A DNA stretch of 64,000 bases from Strongylocentrotus droebachiensis (taxonomy: Eukaryota; Echinodermata; Echinoidea; Camarodonta; Strongylocentrotidae). The notes beneath the pieces are model-generated. The model was not told where the DNA came from. It did no database searches and saw only the letters and a program-made list of their open reading frames with translations. A program made the translations under genes and the position numbers. How positions within the stretch are numbered: the stretch's first letter is position 1; every line of letters begins with the position of its first letter. This document shows, piece after piece, positions 54,175-64,000 of this stretch. Where the stretch lies: NCBI GenBank assembly GCA_035222895.1, contig JAVYIG010004947.1, positions 62,001 to 126,000 of the forward strand, given 5' to 3'.

Positions 54175-55804
54175 TTAAAGGGCATATCTTCAGGTTTAAG
54201 GACATTACTAGTATTACTAGTACTCCACACATATTTCCATTATTAAAGTCAGTAACGGTGTCGTACACAGACATCTTTGATTGGTGGGGTGAAATTGTCA
54301 GTTTCTCCCTGGGGGTTATAATGTGTGCATGCATGTATTAAAGTGTAAAGCCTGATTTAGAGTGGGGTCCAGGTTCTCGAGATTTAGCTATTTGGAACCT
54401 TTCAAAACAGCTGATATGCCTGGAAACTTTTCTGTTTCCTCAAACTCAGTTCCTTGGTTTCTCAAACTTGGTTTTGCCCAACTTGGATGGGTGCGCTTTG
54501 GGGGGGGGGGTGTTGTGGGCCCCAGCCACCCCCTTTGTGTATACCACTGGTCACTAATATTTGAATGTAATTGTTCTTCAATTTCAAAATATATCTTTCA
54601 GATGTTCCATTTTTAGCCTTCCCCAAATTCCAGTTATATGTTATTGTAAACACCAAATAACATGGTGTTCTGTATTCAATTCATTGCTGTGTAATTAATG
54701 TAATACCTACTTGTTTTGTTTTTCTTTTCCTTTTTATCTTTTACAATTTTTATTGTTTGTTCTTTTATGTGTGTGTGTGAAAACCTATCCTTTCGCCTCC
54801 TGTGGTTCACTCTCACTCAGGGGCGGATCCAGGATTTGCCGATAGGGGGGGCCTAAAATGTGAAAATCGCGCCGACCAATATCTCGCTCAGTGGGGGGGG
54901 GGGGGGGTAGTGAGCATCATTTTTTTGGTATATGACCCCTAAAATGTGAAAATCGAGCCTACCAATATTTTGCTCTGTGGGGGGGGGTAGTATGCATAAT
55001 TCATTTTTTGTATGTGACAAAAAAAAGCCAGGGGGGGGGGGGGCCTTTAATCTAGATCCATCTTGTGCACTACACTGTGCCTCGCCACAGATGGCGCTAT
55101 TCCATAACATCCTCCTTTGTTTATAAAACGAGAATTTTAGATGCATTGACAAGATTAAACATCTTCATTTTAACTAAGTCCATTCCGTATTAACTGAGTC
55201 TGCCTGCCACTTGTCATTCAGTCCATTTTCTACTTTCATAAATGAATCCATGTGTTGGGTGTCCAAACATCGCAACGCTCACTGTTGAATTGATGAACGA
55301 AGCCTTGGCTATACGAATCGCGACAGCTGGTCTCTGTTGAATATGAGTTCTGTGGAATTTAACTGCTCTATCCGCTTCCTTGATATCAGCGACTGTTCGG
55401 TTCTTGCATGGATTATGCCCTCTTTATGCACTAATCACTGTATCTCTATAATTCCTTATTTAACTCAACAAAATATTATAAAATCGAGGGGCGACACTTA
55501 TGTGAATATCTGATTCATTATTTCCTTTAGCCTTTCTTTCCTCCTTTCTCTTCAAATTTTGTTCCCTCAATTTTACATCAAATTGACTACCTGAACACCA
55601 GTAAACTCAAATTTCTAATATTGTAACAGCTACACTTGTTCCTAAGAAAATGTGCAAAAAACAAAAAAACTTCCATTTCTTTTTTCTTTCTTTTTTTTGG
55701 TTTTGGTTTTGGTTTAAACTACCAAAAAAAAAAGAAATGTTGAAACACATGTGCTCTAATCAATAGGTAAATATCTTTGCCAGAATTTGTGGTTATCTAT
55801 TTTC

Positions 55805-56900
55805 CAAAATAAGTGTATAATAACTTTGTTAATGATTTACCATCTTCTACTAAATATTTTGAATTTAGATTATTTGCTGATGATTCAAACCTATTTCATA
55901 CTTTTGATAAAAGACAGAAAGAAATAGATATGAATGAAGTAAATGTCAAATTTTTGGAAGTCCAAAAATGGTGTTTTGTTAACAAGTTGACAATAAACTT
56001 AAAGAAAACAAATTATATGCTCATTAAGGGACAAAGGCAATCATGTGAAATTAGGGGTATTTTAAAACTCAGTGATACAGTGATAGATAGAGTCAGTGTA
56101 GCATCTTTCGTAGGAATTCAAATTGATGAAACTTTGATGTGGAAGGAGCAAATTCAGAACGTTAATAAGTGTATACGGAGGAAGATTGGACTGCGCTGTG
56201 TAAGTTGAGGCACTACATGTTCCTAAGCACATTCTCATGCTCTTGTATAAATCCTTTATCCAGCCGCACATACTTTATGGTATTGAAGTTTGGGGAAGTT
56301 GCTATAAAAGTCATTTAAATTGCATACTATTGGCACAGAAAATGGCCATGCGTGTGATAACATTTTCCCCATTTAGAACAAGTTCAAAGGCACTGTTCGT
56401 ATGTCTACAGGTATTAGATGTGCATAATCTGTTCGAGCATTTAGTATCGACATTTGTATATGATCTGCAGAAAGGACATCTACCACATTCGTTAATGGAT
56501 TACTTTGTTTTAATGAATCACATGTATAGAACAAGAGGGAGAGAACATTTAATGCTACGATTACCTAAACGTAGTAAGACACGTGGGACTTTTTCAATTT
56601 CTTTCATTGGAGCAAAGCTGTGGAATAATTTGCCCATAAATATCAGAGAAGAAAAAACAAGATCATCATTTCGTCAAAATCTCAGAATTAAACTCCTAAG
56701 CAGAGATGAATCATAAGGATCAAATAATATGATATTCAGACAAAATAAATGTTAATATGACTTTGCATACAGTTTTAGAAACTCGGAGAACCAATCCCGA
56801 CTAGCACTCGATCGTGCTAACTTTTGGTTCTTCCTTTAACAACATTTTAAGTTTTTAAGTTTAAAAATATCCTTTATTTGAATCACTTATACGTTATTGG
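55805..56900 (+). pseudogene. LINE reverse transcriptase C-terminal fragment with 3' UTR
   Basis: A plus-strand relic inside intron 2. The first frame (55813-56208) has NDLPSSTKYFEFRLFADDSN with the catalytic FADD box, then NKLTINLKKTNYMLI and VASFVGIQIDETLMWKEQI. A frame change near 56205 follows. The second frame (56237-56716) has SFIQPHILYGIEVWG, MAMRVITFSPFR and AKLWNNLPINIREE to a stop at 56714. The 3' UTR carries a GAACCAATCCCGACTAGCAC / TTGGTTC hairpin (56790-56835), a usual feature in this LINE group. Same subfamily as 2761-4345. 5'-truncated and frameshifted. Confidence 0.88.
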
Positions 56901-57301
56901 AACTCTGTGAATTTCAATTCCAGCCACAAATCTCTACGTATTAAGTTATAGCTAATTCACAGGTTTTGATATGACATGATATATGATTAACTTAATTTGT
57001 ATGGTTCAACTATGGATATTTTCTTTTTCTTTGTAACCCATGTACATGGATATGTATACGACATGTTATTTTTGTTCTCCGTCCGCGCTTCCACCTCAGG
57101 CACCGCCTGGTAGCGCGGGAGCCACGGGCTCCGACGGAAAGAAAATATTACCCAACTCCAGTGGCAAGTCACGGCTGGCAAAGTCAGCAAGAGTGGGCTG
57201 GGGAAAGCTAAAAGTAAAACAAAGACAAAGTCGGACTCAGAGCCAAAGGCAATGAGCGAGACGGGGAATCAGAAAGTGAATTCAACGTTTCCATTATCTA
57301 C

Positions 57302-58209
57302 TTATTTACTCGTCTCAACTCTGTGCACATGCTCTGATTCCACTTTATCTGGTTGCAGTTCCATTACATGGATTTCATCATAGTACTCTTCATCCGAACT
57401 GTCTATGGCTTCCACTGCATGCACCGGTTTCTTCCCTCTCTTTTCTTTCCATTGATCCTGCTGCTGTGCCCGCCTTTCTTTGCACTGGGTTGAGAAATGA
57501 TTCTTATGGCAGTTGAAACACTCCTTGCCATAGGCTGGACATTTCTCCTTTTTCTTCTCATGTTTGCGTCCACAGAATTGACACTGAACTGTTGGCCAGT
57601 GTGTAGTTCCCTCTCTGCTCACCGCACAAACCTCCTGTCGCTGGTCACCTACCAGGACATCCACTCTGGCCTTGGAAAGCATGACGCCTGACAAGCTTTC
57701 ACACACTTGTCTAAATCAAGTGAAGATTCTTGCAAAAGTCTCTCCCTCAGCATTCCATCTCTGATGCCACACCCTATCCTGTCACGAATCAGTGACTCCT
57801 TCAGCTCTCCAAAATTACAGTGAGCCGCCAACAGCTTCAGTTCGGTGAGGAATGTATCAAAAGATTCTCCACTATCTTGACTTCTAGTAAAGAACCTGTA
57901 CCTGTCGATGATCTCATTCCGTACTGGTTGACAATGCTTCTCAAAAGCACTAAGAGCTTGAACAAGGGTTGTTTCCTGTAGGGTACCATCTGCCTATCTT
58001 GACCCTTCCGGTTTGATCGTCTCATACAGCTCTCTACCTTGTGGACCAACGAGGTACTTGAGCATCTTGATCTTTACCTTGTCCTCTTTCCCTTCCATGC
58101 TCAAATCGATATATAGCACAAACTCTTCCTTCCATTGCTTCCACTCCAACGCCAATGGCAGGGCACTTCCCTCAAAGTTCATCTGTCTAGGAGGTCTCAG
58201 CTGCTCCAT
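57302..58209 (-). pseudogene. Ty3/gypsy-type gag remnant with zinc knuckles
   Basis: On the minus strand 58209-57994 starts MEQLRPPRQMNFEGSA and continues as a capsid-like LEWKQWKEEFVLYIDL segment. A second frame (to 57649) has FDTFLTELKLLAAHCNFGEL and IRDRIGCGIRDGMLRERLLQ. A third (57706-57302) has CQFCGRKHEKKKEKC and CPAYGKECFNCHKNHFSTQC, two zinc-knuckle motifs. The second has only three residues between its second cysteine and histidine, where four is standard. An acidic tail follows. Gag packages the RNA of LTR retrotransposons. Two frame changes, and no pol, protease or LTRs in reach, show a dead fragment. It is antisense to the host intron. Confidence 0.85.
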
Positions 58210-58265
58210 TTTCCTGACATAATAAGTTTCTCTAACTCTGGAAACAACGTACTACTACTTCTGGC

Positions 58266-58686
58266 AAATGAGGGTCGCTATTCATAATGGAAGAAGAGGG
58301 TCGCTATTCATAATACGACGAAAGGGTCGCTATTCATAATACGAAATGAGGGTTGCTATTCATAATAGGAGTAGAGGGTCGCTATTCATAATACGTACGA
58401 AATGAGGGTCGCTATTCATAATAGGAGAAGAAGGTCGCTATTCATAATACGACGAGATGGTCGCTATTCATAATACGACAAGAGGGTCGCTTTTCATAAT
58501 AGGAGTAGAGGGTCGCTATTCATAATACAAAATGAGGTTCATTACTCATAAGGTTCGCTATTCATAATACGAAATGAGGGTCGCTATTCATAATGGGAGA
58601 AGAGGGTCGCTATTCATAATACGACGAGAGCTAGGGTCGCTATTCATAATACGAAATGAGGGTCGCTATTCATAATAGGAGTAGAG
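58266..58686. repeat. Minisatellite, 26-bp unit, about 15 copies
   Basis: The core GGTCGCTATTCATAAT is followed by a variable spacer (ACGAAATGAG, AGGAGTAGAG, ACGACGAGAG). Spacer types alternate, so the higher-order unit may be about 52 bp. It begins about 57 bp upstream of the gag start on that strand, in the position of a 5' untranslated leader. Confidence 0.9.
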
Positions 58687-59398
58687 GTTTTCTTAGTTTG
58701 TGTTGTAGTGGCAGGCAAATTAACCCCTCTTTTTTAAAACTGTGTCCCTCCGCTTATCAGAATTAGTTAGAACTGGAAACTCAAATTGTTGTTATTAAGC
58801 CATTAAGTTTAATACCTGCTAAATTCTTTTAATCATATCTGACTAACAACATTTGTCAAATTACATGTACCTGCACATGCAGTGCACAGTTGGTAACATC
58901 TTTGATAATATTTAAAGTTTCTCCCATGTTGATTCTTATATGCATGAAATTAATTTTTATATAATTTATGATTAATCACACCTTAAAGCATATTACATGT
59001 ATATCATATAAGAAAAAACTCAGTAACGCTATGAAAAATGAAAAAGAAATGGATGATTTTTTTTAAACATGCAGTTACCGGTATAACTGTACAGGGAAGC
59101 ACACATGTACATTGTTTTACAGTTAAAATACAGCCTGCTACCACCATATTACTGTTATTTTTTTTTAAGTTGATTCAGATGAGTGAAGAATACGGTACAG
59201 GTAAAATGTTAATACGTATACTGCATGATTTTTGCCCTTATTTTTGCATTAAAGATTCTCCATACATAAAAACATGTGTTTCGCTTCCATGAATATCGAT
59301 GATTTGAAAATCAGCCCGTCACAATGTTACCTGGTCCCTTGAATTGCATAGATCTACATGTATTTCATACTATTTTTTTTTAAATATTTTTTTTAAAG

Positions 59399-59591
59399 GA
59401 TACAAAACGGTGGATGGATATCTGATTTCACAAGGTCTAAGGGTGCAAAGACAGAGGATCCGGGACAGTCTGTACAGACTAGATCCAGAAAGACAAGAAT
59501 TGAGAACCATAACTGCTGTACGAAGGAGGCATTACTCTGTGGCAATGCCCTTGTCACTTTGGCACATAGATGGACACCACAAACTGATACG
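59399..59591 (+). CDS. Integrase-core gene, exon 3 (first catalytic Asp)
   Basis: 193 bp, acceptor TTTTTTAAAG, donor GTGAGT. Enters in phase 1 and leaves in phase 2. It reads GYKTVDGYLISQGLRVQRQR, IRDSLYRLDPERQELRTIT, then RRRHYSVAMPLSLWHIDGHH and KLI. The first half is the HTH_21-like linker (G-x-x-x-v-x-G-x-L-x-x-x-G-x-x-V-x-R-x-R-V). WHIDGHHK carries the first aspartate of the D-D-E triad. The intron cuts the catalytic domain right after this motif, so the frame [13 protein letters not shown] is only seen after splicing. Confidence 0.9.
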
Positions 59592-61520
59592 GTGAGTTTT
59601 TTTTTACAGTACTGGCAAGCCAATTAGCATTGAGTGTGTTCTATATATTTACAGAATGCAGTAGTCCAATTTTCATGACATTCATTTTTCCCCTTTACAG
59701 ATTGCAAAGTAATTTAACTTTTTAGACAATGAGGATAACATGAGATTCATGAGGGCATGTGCATTTAAAGAAGTTTGAAAGAATTATCATTCATATATTG
59801 AGAGACATACATACATGTACATGTACATATACAGACATTTTTCACAATCATTGGTTTGAATTCGAATTTTACCCTATTTTTGATATTTTAAAGGCTAAGT
59901 CCACTCCAAGAAATAATTTGCTTTTAATTTAAAAAAATTGAGTACAATTGGATAATTAATAAGGAAGTTATGAATTTTTGAAAAAGAAACAGTTGAAATC
60001 ACTGCACAAATTGCCAATTTGATAAATTAGTTTGTGACGGTATTGCCTCACTATCTATCAATTGTTTTATTTATTTTTATCCCATTAATTTCCCTTTTTA
60101 CCTCCCAAATCTTGATTTCCCCATGTCTTCACCCAGGTTATACGATAATTTGTATCATATTGCGTGCATGACATTTTTACAAAATCTTTTATGAACTTTG
60201 AAGAATTTATAGTATTTTTTCTGAATATTCATAATCATTGATTTTTGTCTCGACTGCGTAGCAAAAAGTGATGTTGACGCCACCGCCGGAAAAGCAGCGG
60301 CGTCAACATCAATTAACCAAGGTTTAAAGTATAATTAAGTTCTTCAATAATACTTGGTAAAGGGTTATCAAGTATCCCCAAACATGTAAGGAGATTTTCA
60401 GGTCACAAAGTCAAGGTCGAAGGTCAATTCAGGTCTGCAAACTTAGACTTTGTTGTGGCATGAACATCAAGATTTGAATTTTTAGCATAATTTCAAAAGT
60501 GTTTGTTCAAATTCCATGAAACTTGTACACAAGGTTTATCAAGTATCAGAAATCATATGACACAAATTCCAATTCACAAAGTAATGATAAAAGGTCATTT
60601 TAGGTAAGTAGAAACAGATTATATTTGTTCACAACTTATATGTACTATATGTCCCATTTGCAGGCCCAAAAAAATGAAATGGTTAAATTCCAACGGCATT
60701 TGAAAGATCATACTAATTTAGAACTTCCCTAAAAAAGGGGCTTGAACATGTCTTTAAGTGGGAAAATAATGACTATTAGTTAGTAGAATGCTCGTACGTT
60801 TTGTGCTGAGCGAATTCAATCAGTTTAATTTTAGCCATTACAAGAAGTGGGTTATTGATGTAGACGGATGCTCATGTACCCTTTACAGCTCATTTTATGT
60901 GTGTTAATTATTACCAAAGAAGAAAAAAGTCAGTCATTTTACTCAAAAGTGTCTGACAGTGAAGTCTAGCAAGTAAACCGGTTTCCTTGCACAATTTGAA
61001 TATTAGGACACTGCTAAGGTTTAAATTTCACAGATAGGACATACATGACATTCATAATTCCTGCAAAGTTCTACAGAATTTGATGTTGGATGCAAAAGGG
61101 ACATTGTATATTAATATGATATATTTTTTTTAAAAAATCAATTTTTGGTTATTTGTCCATATTTCATGAAAGTTATCAATCTTGGTACAAATAATAGTAA
61201 CTAATTCTTCTACTGATTCTTAGTCAATATTCTCTTCAAAATGCTGATTATATTCAGAGGTTTCATTTTTGGGGGCCTGCTAATGGGCCACCCTGCCTAT
61301 AAATAATGTCCCAACCTCAATTTCTCATCATATCGAAATGCGTAATGCAGGCGAGACCGCTGAGAGCGTTTCCCTTGTAATACTTGTTATTGTGTTGATC
61401 AAGATAAATAGCCAATTAATGTCATGACAACTTGATGATGTTCTTTATTTTTTAACTAGACCGCATTAGATCATGCAGTTGAAATCTTATATTTCTCGGA
61501 TCTAATAATTTCTCATTCAG
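59592..61520 (+). other. Intron 3 of the integrase-core gene
   Basis: Phase 2, GT-AG. AT-rich. A hairpin at 60270-60310 (GATGTTGACGCC and complement) is followed by sequence with AAGTCAAGGTCGAAGGTCA-type tracts. No exon seen. Confidence 0.7.
60270..60310. repeat. GC-rich perfect hairpin within intron 3
   Basis: GATGTTGACGCC (60270-60281) pairs with GGCGTCAACATC (60299-60310), with further GC pairing in the loop. It stands out from the AT-rich intron. Probably part of a dispersed repeat. Confidence 0.7.
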
Positions 61521-62070
61521 GTGGCGCTTTGTGACTCATGGGGGAATAGACGGATATAGTCGAGCTATCGTCTTTCTAGGGTGCAGCTCCAATAATAGAG
61601 CTGGAACAGTGCTCGAACTCTTCAAGGATGCGGTCTCCAATTGGGGTTTGCCATCTAGAGTGCGCTCTGACCACGGAGGGGAGAACACAGGAGTGGCGAT
61701 GTTCATGCTAGACCACCCTCTCCGTGGTTCAGGAAGGGGTTCCTTCATTACCGGCCGGAGCGTCCACAACTGCAGGATAGAACGTCTGTGGCGTGACCTC
61801 CATGAACAGGTGACAAGAACTTTCTATAACTTGTTCAGGAGTTTTGAGAGTAGAGGCATCCTAGATCCTGATAGCGAGCTGCACATATTCTGCCTTCAAG
61901 TGGTGTTCCTGCCTCGGATTAACCACAGCATCCGATGCTTCACAGAAATGTGGAACAACCATAAGATCCGAACAGCCGGCAACAAGACGCCAATGCAGTT
62001 ATTTATAATGGGGCTGCATAGCCATAGAGGAACTGCACTCCTCAATGAGCACTTTGAAAACTACTCAGAG
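61521..62070 (+). CDS. Integrase-core gene, exon 4 (second Asp and Glu)
   Basis: 550 bp, acceptor CTCATTCAG, donor GTACAT. Enters in phase 2 and leaves in phase 0. It reads [20 protein letters not shown], then [40 protein letters not shown] and [21 protein letters not shown] carries the second catalytic aspartate and RIERLW the glutamate. There are 56 residues between the two aspartates and 36 between Asp and Glu, as in retroviral-type integrase folds. The C-terminal part ([29 protein letters not shown]) is the family-specific tail. Activity would be strand transfer or end processing of DNA in the nucleus. No disruption is seen. Confidence 0.92.
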
Positions 62071-62889
62071 GTACATAATTTAATGCATAATGCCCCACTA
62101 CATAAGCCTTTGAATATTAATTAACTATAAATCATAACAATGAGCATACACCGATGTCCCCTAACAGATTATTTACTTCAATTACCGGTACTGGATTTGT
62201 TTTTCATTATTACCTCACCAAACTGAAGACTAGCTGGGCTGCTATAACCAAATTAAATCAAAATTCAGTGTGCATTTAAATGATGCTGTGTACTAAAGTG
62301 CATGTTTACTTGTATATTTTTGCATATTGTACAGCTAGTATATGGATTACAGTTGAACATAATACTACTTGATTTTTAGATAAATGAAAATGAATTTGTC
62401 AAATTTTAAAGTTTAGCTCTAGGCACAAATGTCACCTGTAGGTTTAGAAATACAGGTAGGGCTACAGGTTTCTGATTAATCAAACTGAAGGATCATTTAA
62501 TAATATTTATTTGAAAATGAAATTTTGTAGGTGGGGACATTTTGTACATGGTTATTAAAGATAAAGTTGAGTTCTGTTCGTGCAATTGATTGAGAAAGAA
62601 ATGGTGTGGAATCGATCAGAAAAATTACAAGCACTGTACATGGGACTGTATATGGGACTTCACAAACACGGTGCATAAAAATCTGTCCCGATGTTGATTA
62701 TGTTACATGCCATATTTAGAATATGAAGGCATTTGGAGAGCCATTCTTTTTAGGGAACATGTTTTATCTTATGTTCTTCCACACTTACATGATAACAATG
62801 TTAACACTCACAATTTTTTGTTCACCTCTTCCCAGACCTCAATCTTTAAATGTTTTTGGTAAGCTTTTATAAAATGTATCTTTTAATAG
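62071..62889 (+). other. Intron 4 of the integrase-core gene
   Basis: Phase 0, GT-AG (acceptor TTTTAATAG). If unspliced, the exon 4 frame runs on to a stop at 62122-62124. Contains a dispersed repeat piece (62559-62720, the left end of a TTAA element) and 62730-62870 (shared with 4.4 and 38.65 kb). No exon. Confidence 0.7.
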
Positions 62890-63117
62890 GACGAAGCTGC
62901 CGAGTATGGCATTGATCCCAATGGTCACTACTTGGGAGGAGCAGAGAATGATGGAAGTGTCCAGATTCCATCTACTGTATGCCCTCTTGCACTAACTGCA
63001 GACCAGATGGACCACTTTAATCAGCAAGTCAGATTCCATCCTAATGACGTAAGTGTATTCGATGACACAGCCTACCTACAAGGGCTTGAGGTGCTTCAGA
63101 GTTTTAATCAAGACTGA
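62890..63117 (+). CDS. Integrase-core gene, exon 5 (C-terminus and stop)
   Basis: 228 bp starting in phase 0 after acceptor AATAG. It reads DEAAEYGIDPNGHYLGGAEN, DGSVQIPSTVCPLALTADQM, DHFNQQVRFHPNDVSVF, ending LEVLQSFNQD and TGA (63115-63117). The pattern YGID, then a spaced V-x-V/I-P-x-x-x-CPL, is the usual tail of these integrase-core proteins in fishes and marine invertebrates, and fits directly after FENYSE of exon 4. The stop codon touches the junction with an inverted copy of exon 4 (63117 onward), so the last few codons may not be original. Confidence 0.85.
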   Translation, partial: DEAAEYGIDPNGHYLGGAENDGSVQIPSTVCPLALTADQMDHFNQQVRFHPNDVSVFDDTAYLQGLEVLQSFNQD

Positions 63118-63308
63118 AATAACTGCATTGGCGTCTTGTTGCCGGCTGTTCGGATCTTATGGTTGTTCCACATTTCTGTGAAGCATCGCATGCTGTGGTT
63201 AATCCGAGGCAGGAACACTACCTGAAGGCAGAATAGGTGCAGCTCGCTATCAAACGTTCTATCCTGCAGATGAAGGAACCCCTTCCTGAACCATGGAGAG
63301 GGTGGTCC
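63117..63308 (-). pseudogene. Inverted, internally deleted copy of integrase exon 4
   Basis: On the minus strand this matches exon 4 from DHPL (near 61710) to MQLF (near 62003). Two deletions remove about 20 bp after SFI and about 100 bp between ERL and the SELH block. The remaining [20 protein letters not shown]-type segment is nearly identical to exon 4. The deletions remove the link around the catalytic Glu. The copy begins at the last base of the exon 5 stop codon and ends fused to the repeat at 63303-63415. Non-functional. Confidence 0.88.
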
Positions 63309-63415
63309 AATTTTAGGTTCTAAAAGGGCACTAGAAATGTCATAAATAAGAATTTGAGGAATAACCCTGCACTTTGAAGGCATTTGCAGTCTGAACTCGA
63401 CTATCCCGTTAATCC
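63303..63415. repeat. Dispersed repeat, inverted copy of 976-1095
   Basis: GTTCTAAAAGGGCACTAGAA, then ACTTTGAAGGCATTTGCAGT and CTCGACTATCC correspond in reverse complement to 976-1095. It is joined directly to the inverted integrase fragment. Confidence 0.7.
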
Positions 63416-64000
63416 TAGTCCATGCTATTCTTTTTATTTGTTATTTTTCTTTTGCGTGTTTATAAAACTCTTGAACCTGTTTATTTTATAAACTTTTGTT
63501 ACTAACCGTGTTTTAATACAGAACTTGAAAAGCTAATGCATCTACTGCAACCCCGTCAGAAAGATTAAGAGAGCCACACCAAAGTTCCACCCATACATCC
63601 TAGTCCAGCCAGTCATAGAGGCTGTTGCAGCAAGCGAGTATCCAACACATAATACTTCAGGCAGCTTAGATGCAATTACTGACCTGGATTACAAAATGGA
63701 CAATTAAGTCAAAGACAGCTACTGTAGTATACACCTGTATGTTCCAGGATACGTGCTCGAGTTTAAGCAATTTGATATCATGCAGCAAATGTCATGAGAG
63801 AATCAAGAAGAGATGTGCAATGTGGATATCATAAAAGATAAGAATGCCCTCTTGCAGAAAGAGGATAGTGAGCCAGGAGCGTCATCTACCAGTGTTGTCT
63901 ATGGCATTGACCCAACTGCAAAATGGTTGGACATCATACATCGATCTCCAACTTCTGCATTAGTTTAAAACGGATCGAATTCCCCTTTCTTCTGCAGCTT
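63416..64000 (+). other. Downstream flank; weak coding-like stretch
   Basis: 63416-63540 is AT-rich with nothing seen. From 63590 to 63705 one frame reads VQPVIEAVAASEYPTHNTSG and ends LDYKMDN with a stop. From 63799 to 63966 another reads MCNVDIIKDKNALLQKEDSE, then GIDPTAKWLDIIHRSP to a stop. Codon choice looks plausible, but no family is recognised and there are no clear splice sites. These may be exons of a neighbouring gene or part of a repeat. Confidence 0.3.

Larger units (their letters stand above)
53395..59398 (+). other. Intron 2 of the integrase-core gene (6.0 kb, repeat-filled)
   Basis: Phase 1. Contains a short tandem repeat (53530-53740), a TTAA-flanked element (53804-54174), poly-G repeat pieces (54815-55045), a LINE fragment (55805-56900), a gag relic (57302-58209) and a 26-bp array (58266-58686). 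The remaining parts (54175-54815, 55050-55800, 58690-59398) show no gene. Confidence 0.7.

Noticed and set aside
58266-58686. CRISPR-like array with 16-bp repeats and short spacers
   Set aside because: The spacers are only about 10 bp and are themselves recurring variants, so this is a tandem repeat.
48796-64000. First exon for transporter copy B upstream of 48795
   Set aside because: I looked for a GWGWV-type motif on the minus strand here and found none, so B is treated as lacking exon 1 within the window.

Overview
This is a eukaryotic, intron-rich and repeat-saturated window, with no operons or ribosome binding sites. GT-AG introns, CR1/L2/Jockey-type LINE debris, many short inverted-repeat transposons, a tRNA-like SINE and long G/C homopolymers all point to a metazoan. 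The mix of a monocarboxylate-transporter-like family, an intron-bearing integrase-core gene and these repeats suggests a marine invertebrate, perhaps an echinoderm such as a sea urchin. That placement is inference only.

Two genuine multi-exon genes can be read. (1) On the minus strand, a transporter of the major facilitator superfamily, SLC16/monocarboxylate-transporter-like, is called copy A. Its exons are 27565-27760, 13457-13597, 7210-8157 and 5128-5267. All introns are phase 1 and the spliced product is predicted at 474 aa. A second copy, B, lies at 42.25-49.0 kb in the same orientation (exons 48655-48795, 45409-46408, 42752-42891). It arose by a segmental duplication covering about 4.6-13.8 kb. 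Copy B has a 4-bp insertion that breaks the large exon, and no first exon is visible, so it is probably a pseudogene. Further shattered pieces of the same gene (copy C) lie at 29.8-31.0 kb. Decayed copies of exon 1 sit inside intron 2 of both A and B. (2) On the plus strand, a five-exon gene at 50.0-63.1 kb encodes a helix-turn-helix protein with a complete retroviral-type integrase core. Its D-D-E triad is intact and the D-E spacing is 36. Exons 2-5 join perfectly in frame. Exon 1 needs a frame change. An inverted, internally deleted copy of its catalytic exon abuts its own stop codon.

Most of the rest is mobile DNA. LINE fragments lie at 1.6-4.3 kb, 5.6-6.3 kb, 10.3-11.5 kb and 55.8-56.9 kb, and a Ty3/gypsy-type gag remnant at 57.3-58.2 kb. 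Several non-coding inverted-repeat elements have readable target-site duplications. TTAA flanks 9958-11903 and 53804-54174. TAA flanks 14965-17411. ATA flanks 32104-32561 and 43016-43794. An 8-bp duplication flanks 22505-24239. A family with TA flanks is at 30.2, 31.1, 38.2 and 47.0 kb. Several of these are nested, which allows relative dating. Tandem arrays occur at 15.7, 19.9, 29.3, 39.2, 49.4 and 58.3 kb, and a short TTAGGG tract sits inside a foldback at 50.6-50.8 kb.

The strongest candidates for something undescribed are the intron-bearing integrase gene with its array-bearing 5' flank and inverted self-copy, the 1.43-kb non-coding element at 20.8-22.2 kb, and the nested inverted-repeat elements. 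All boundaries were read by eye; no search or alignment program was run.
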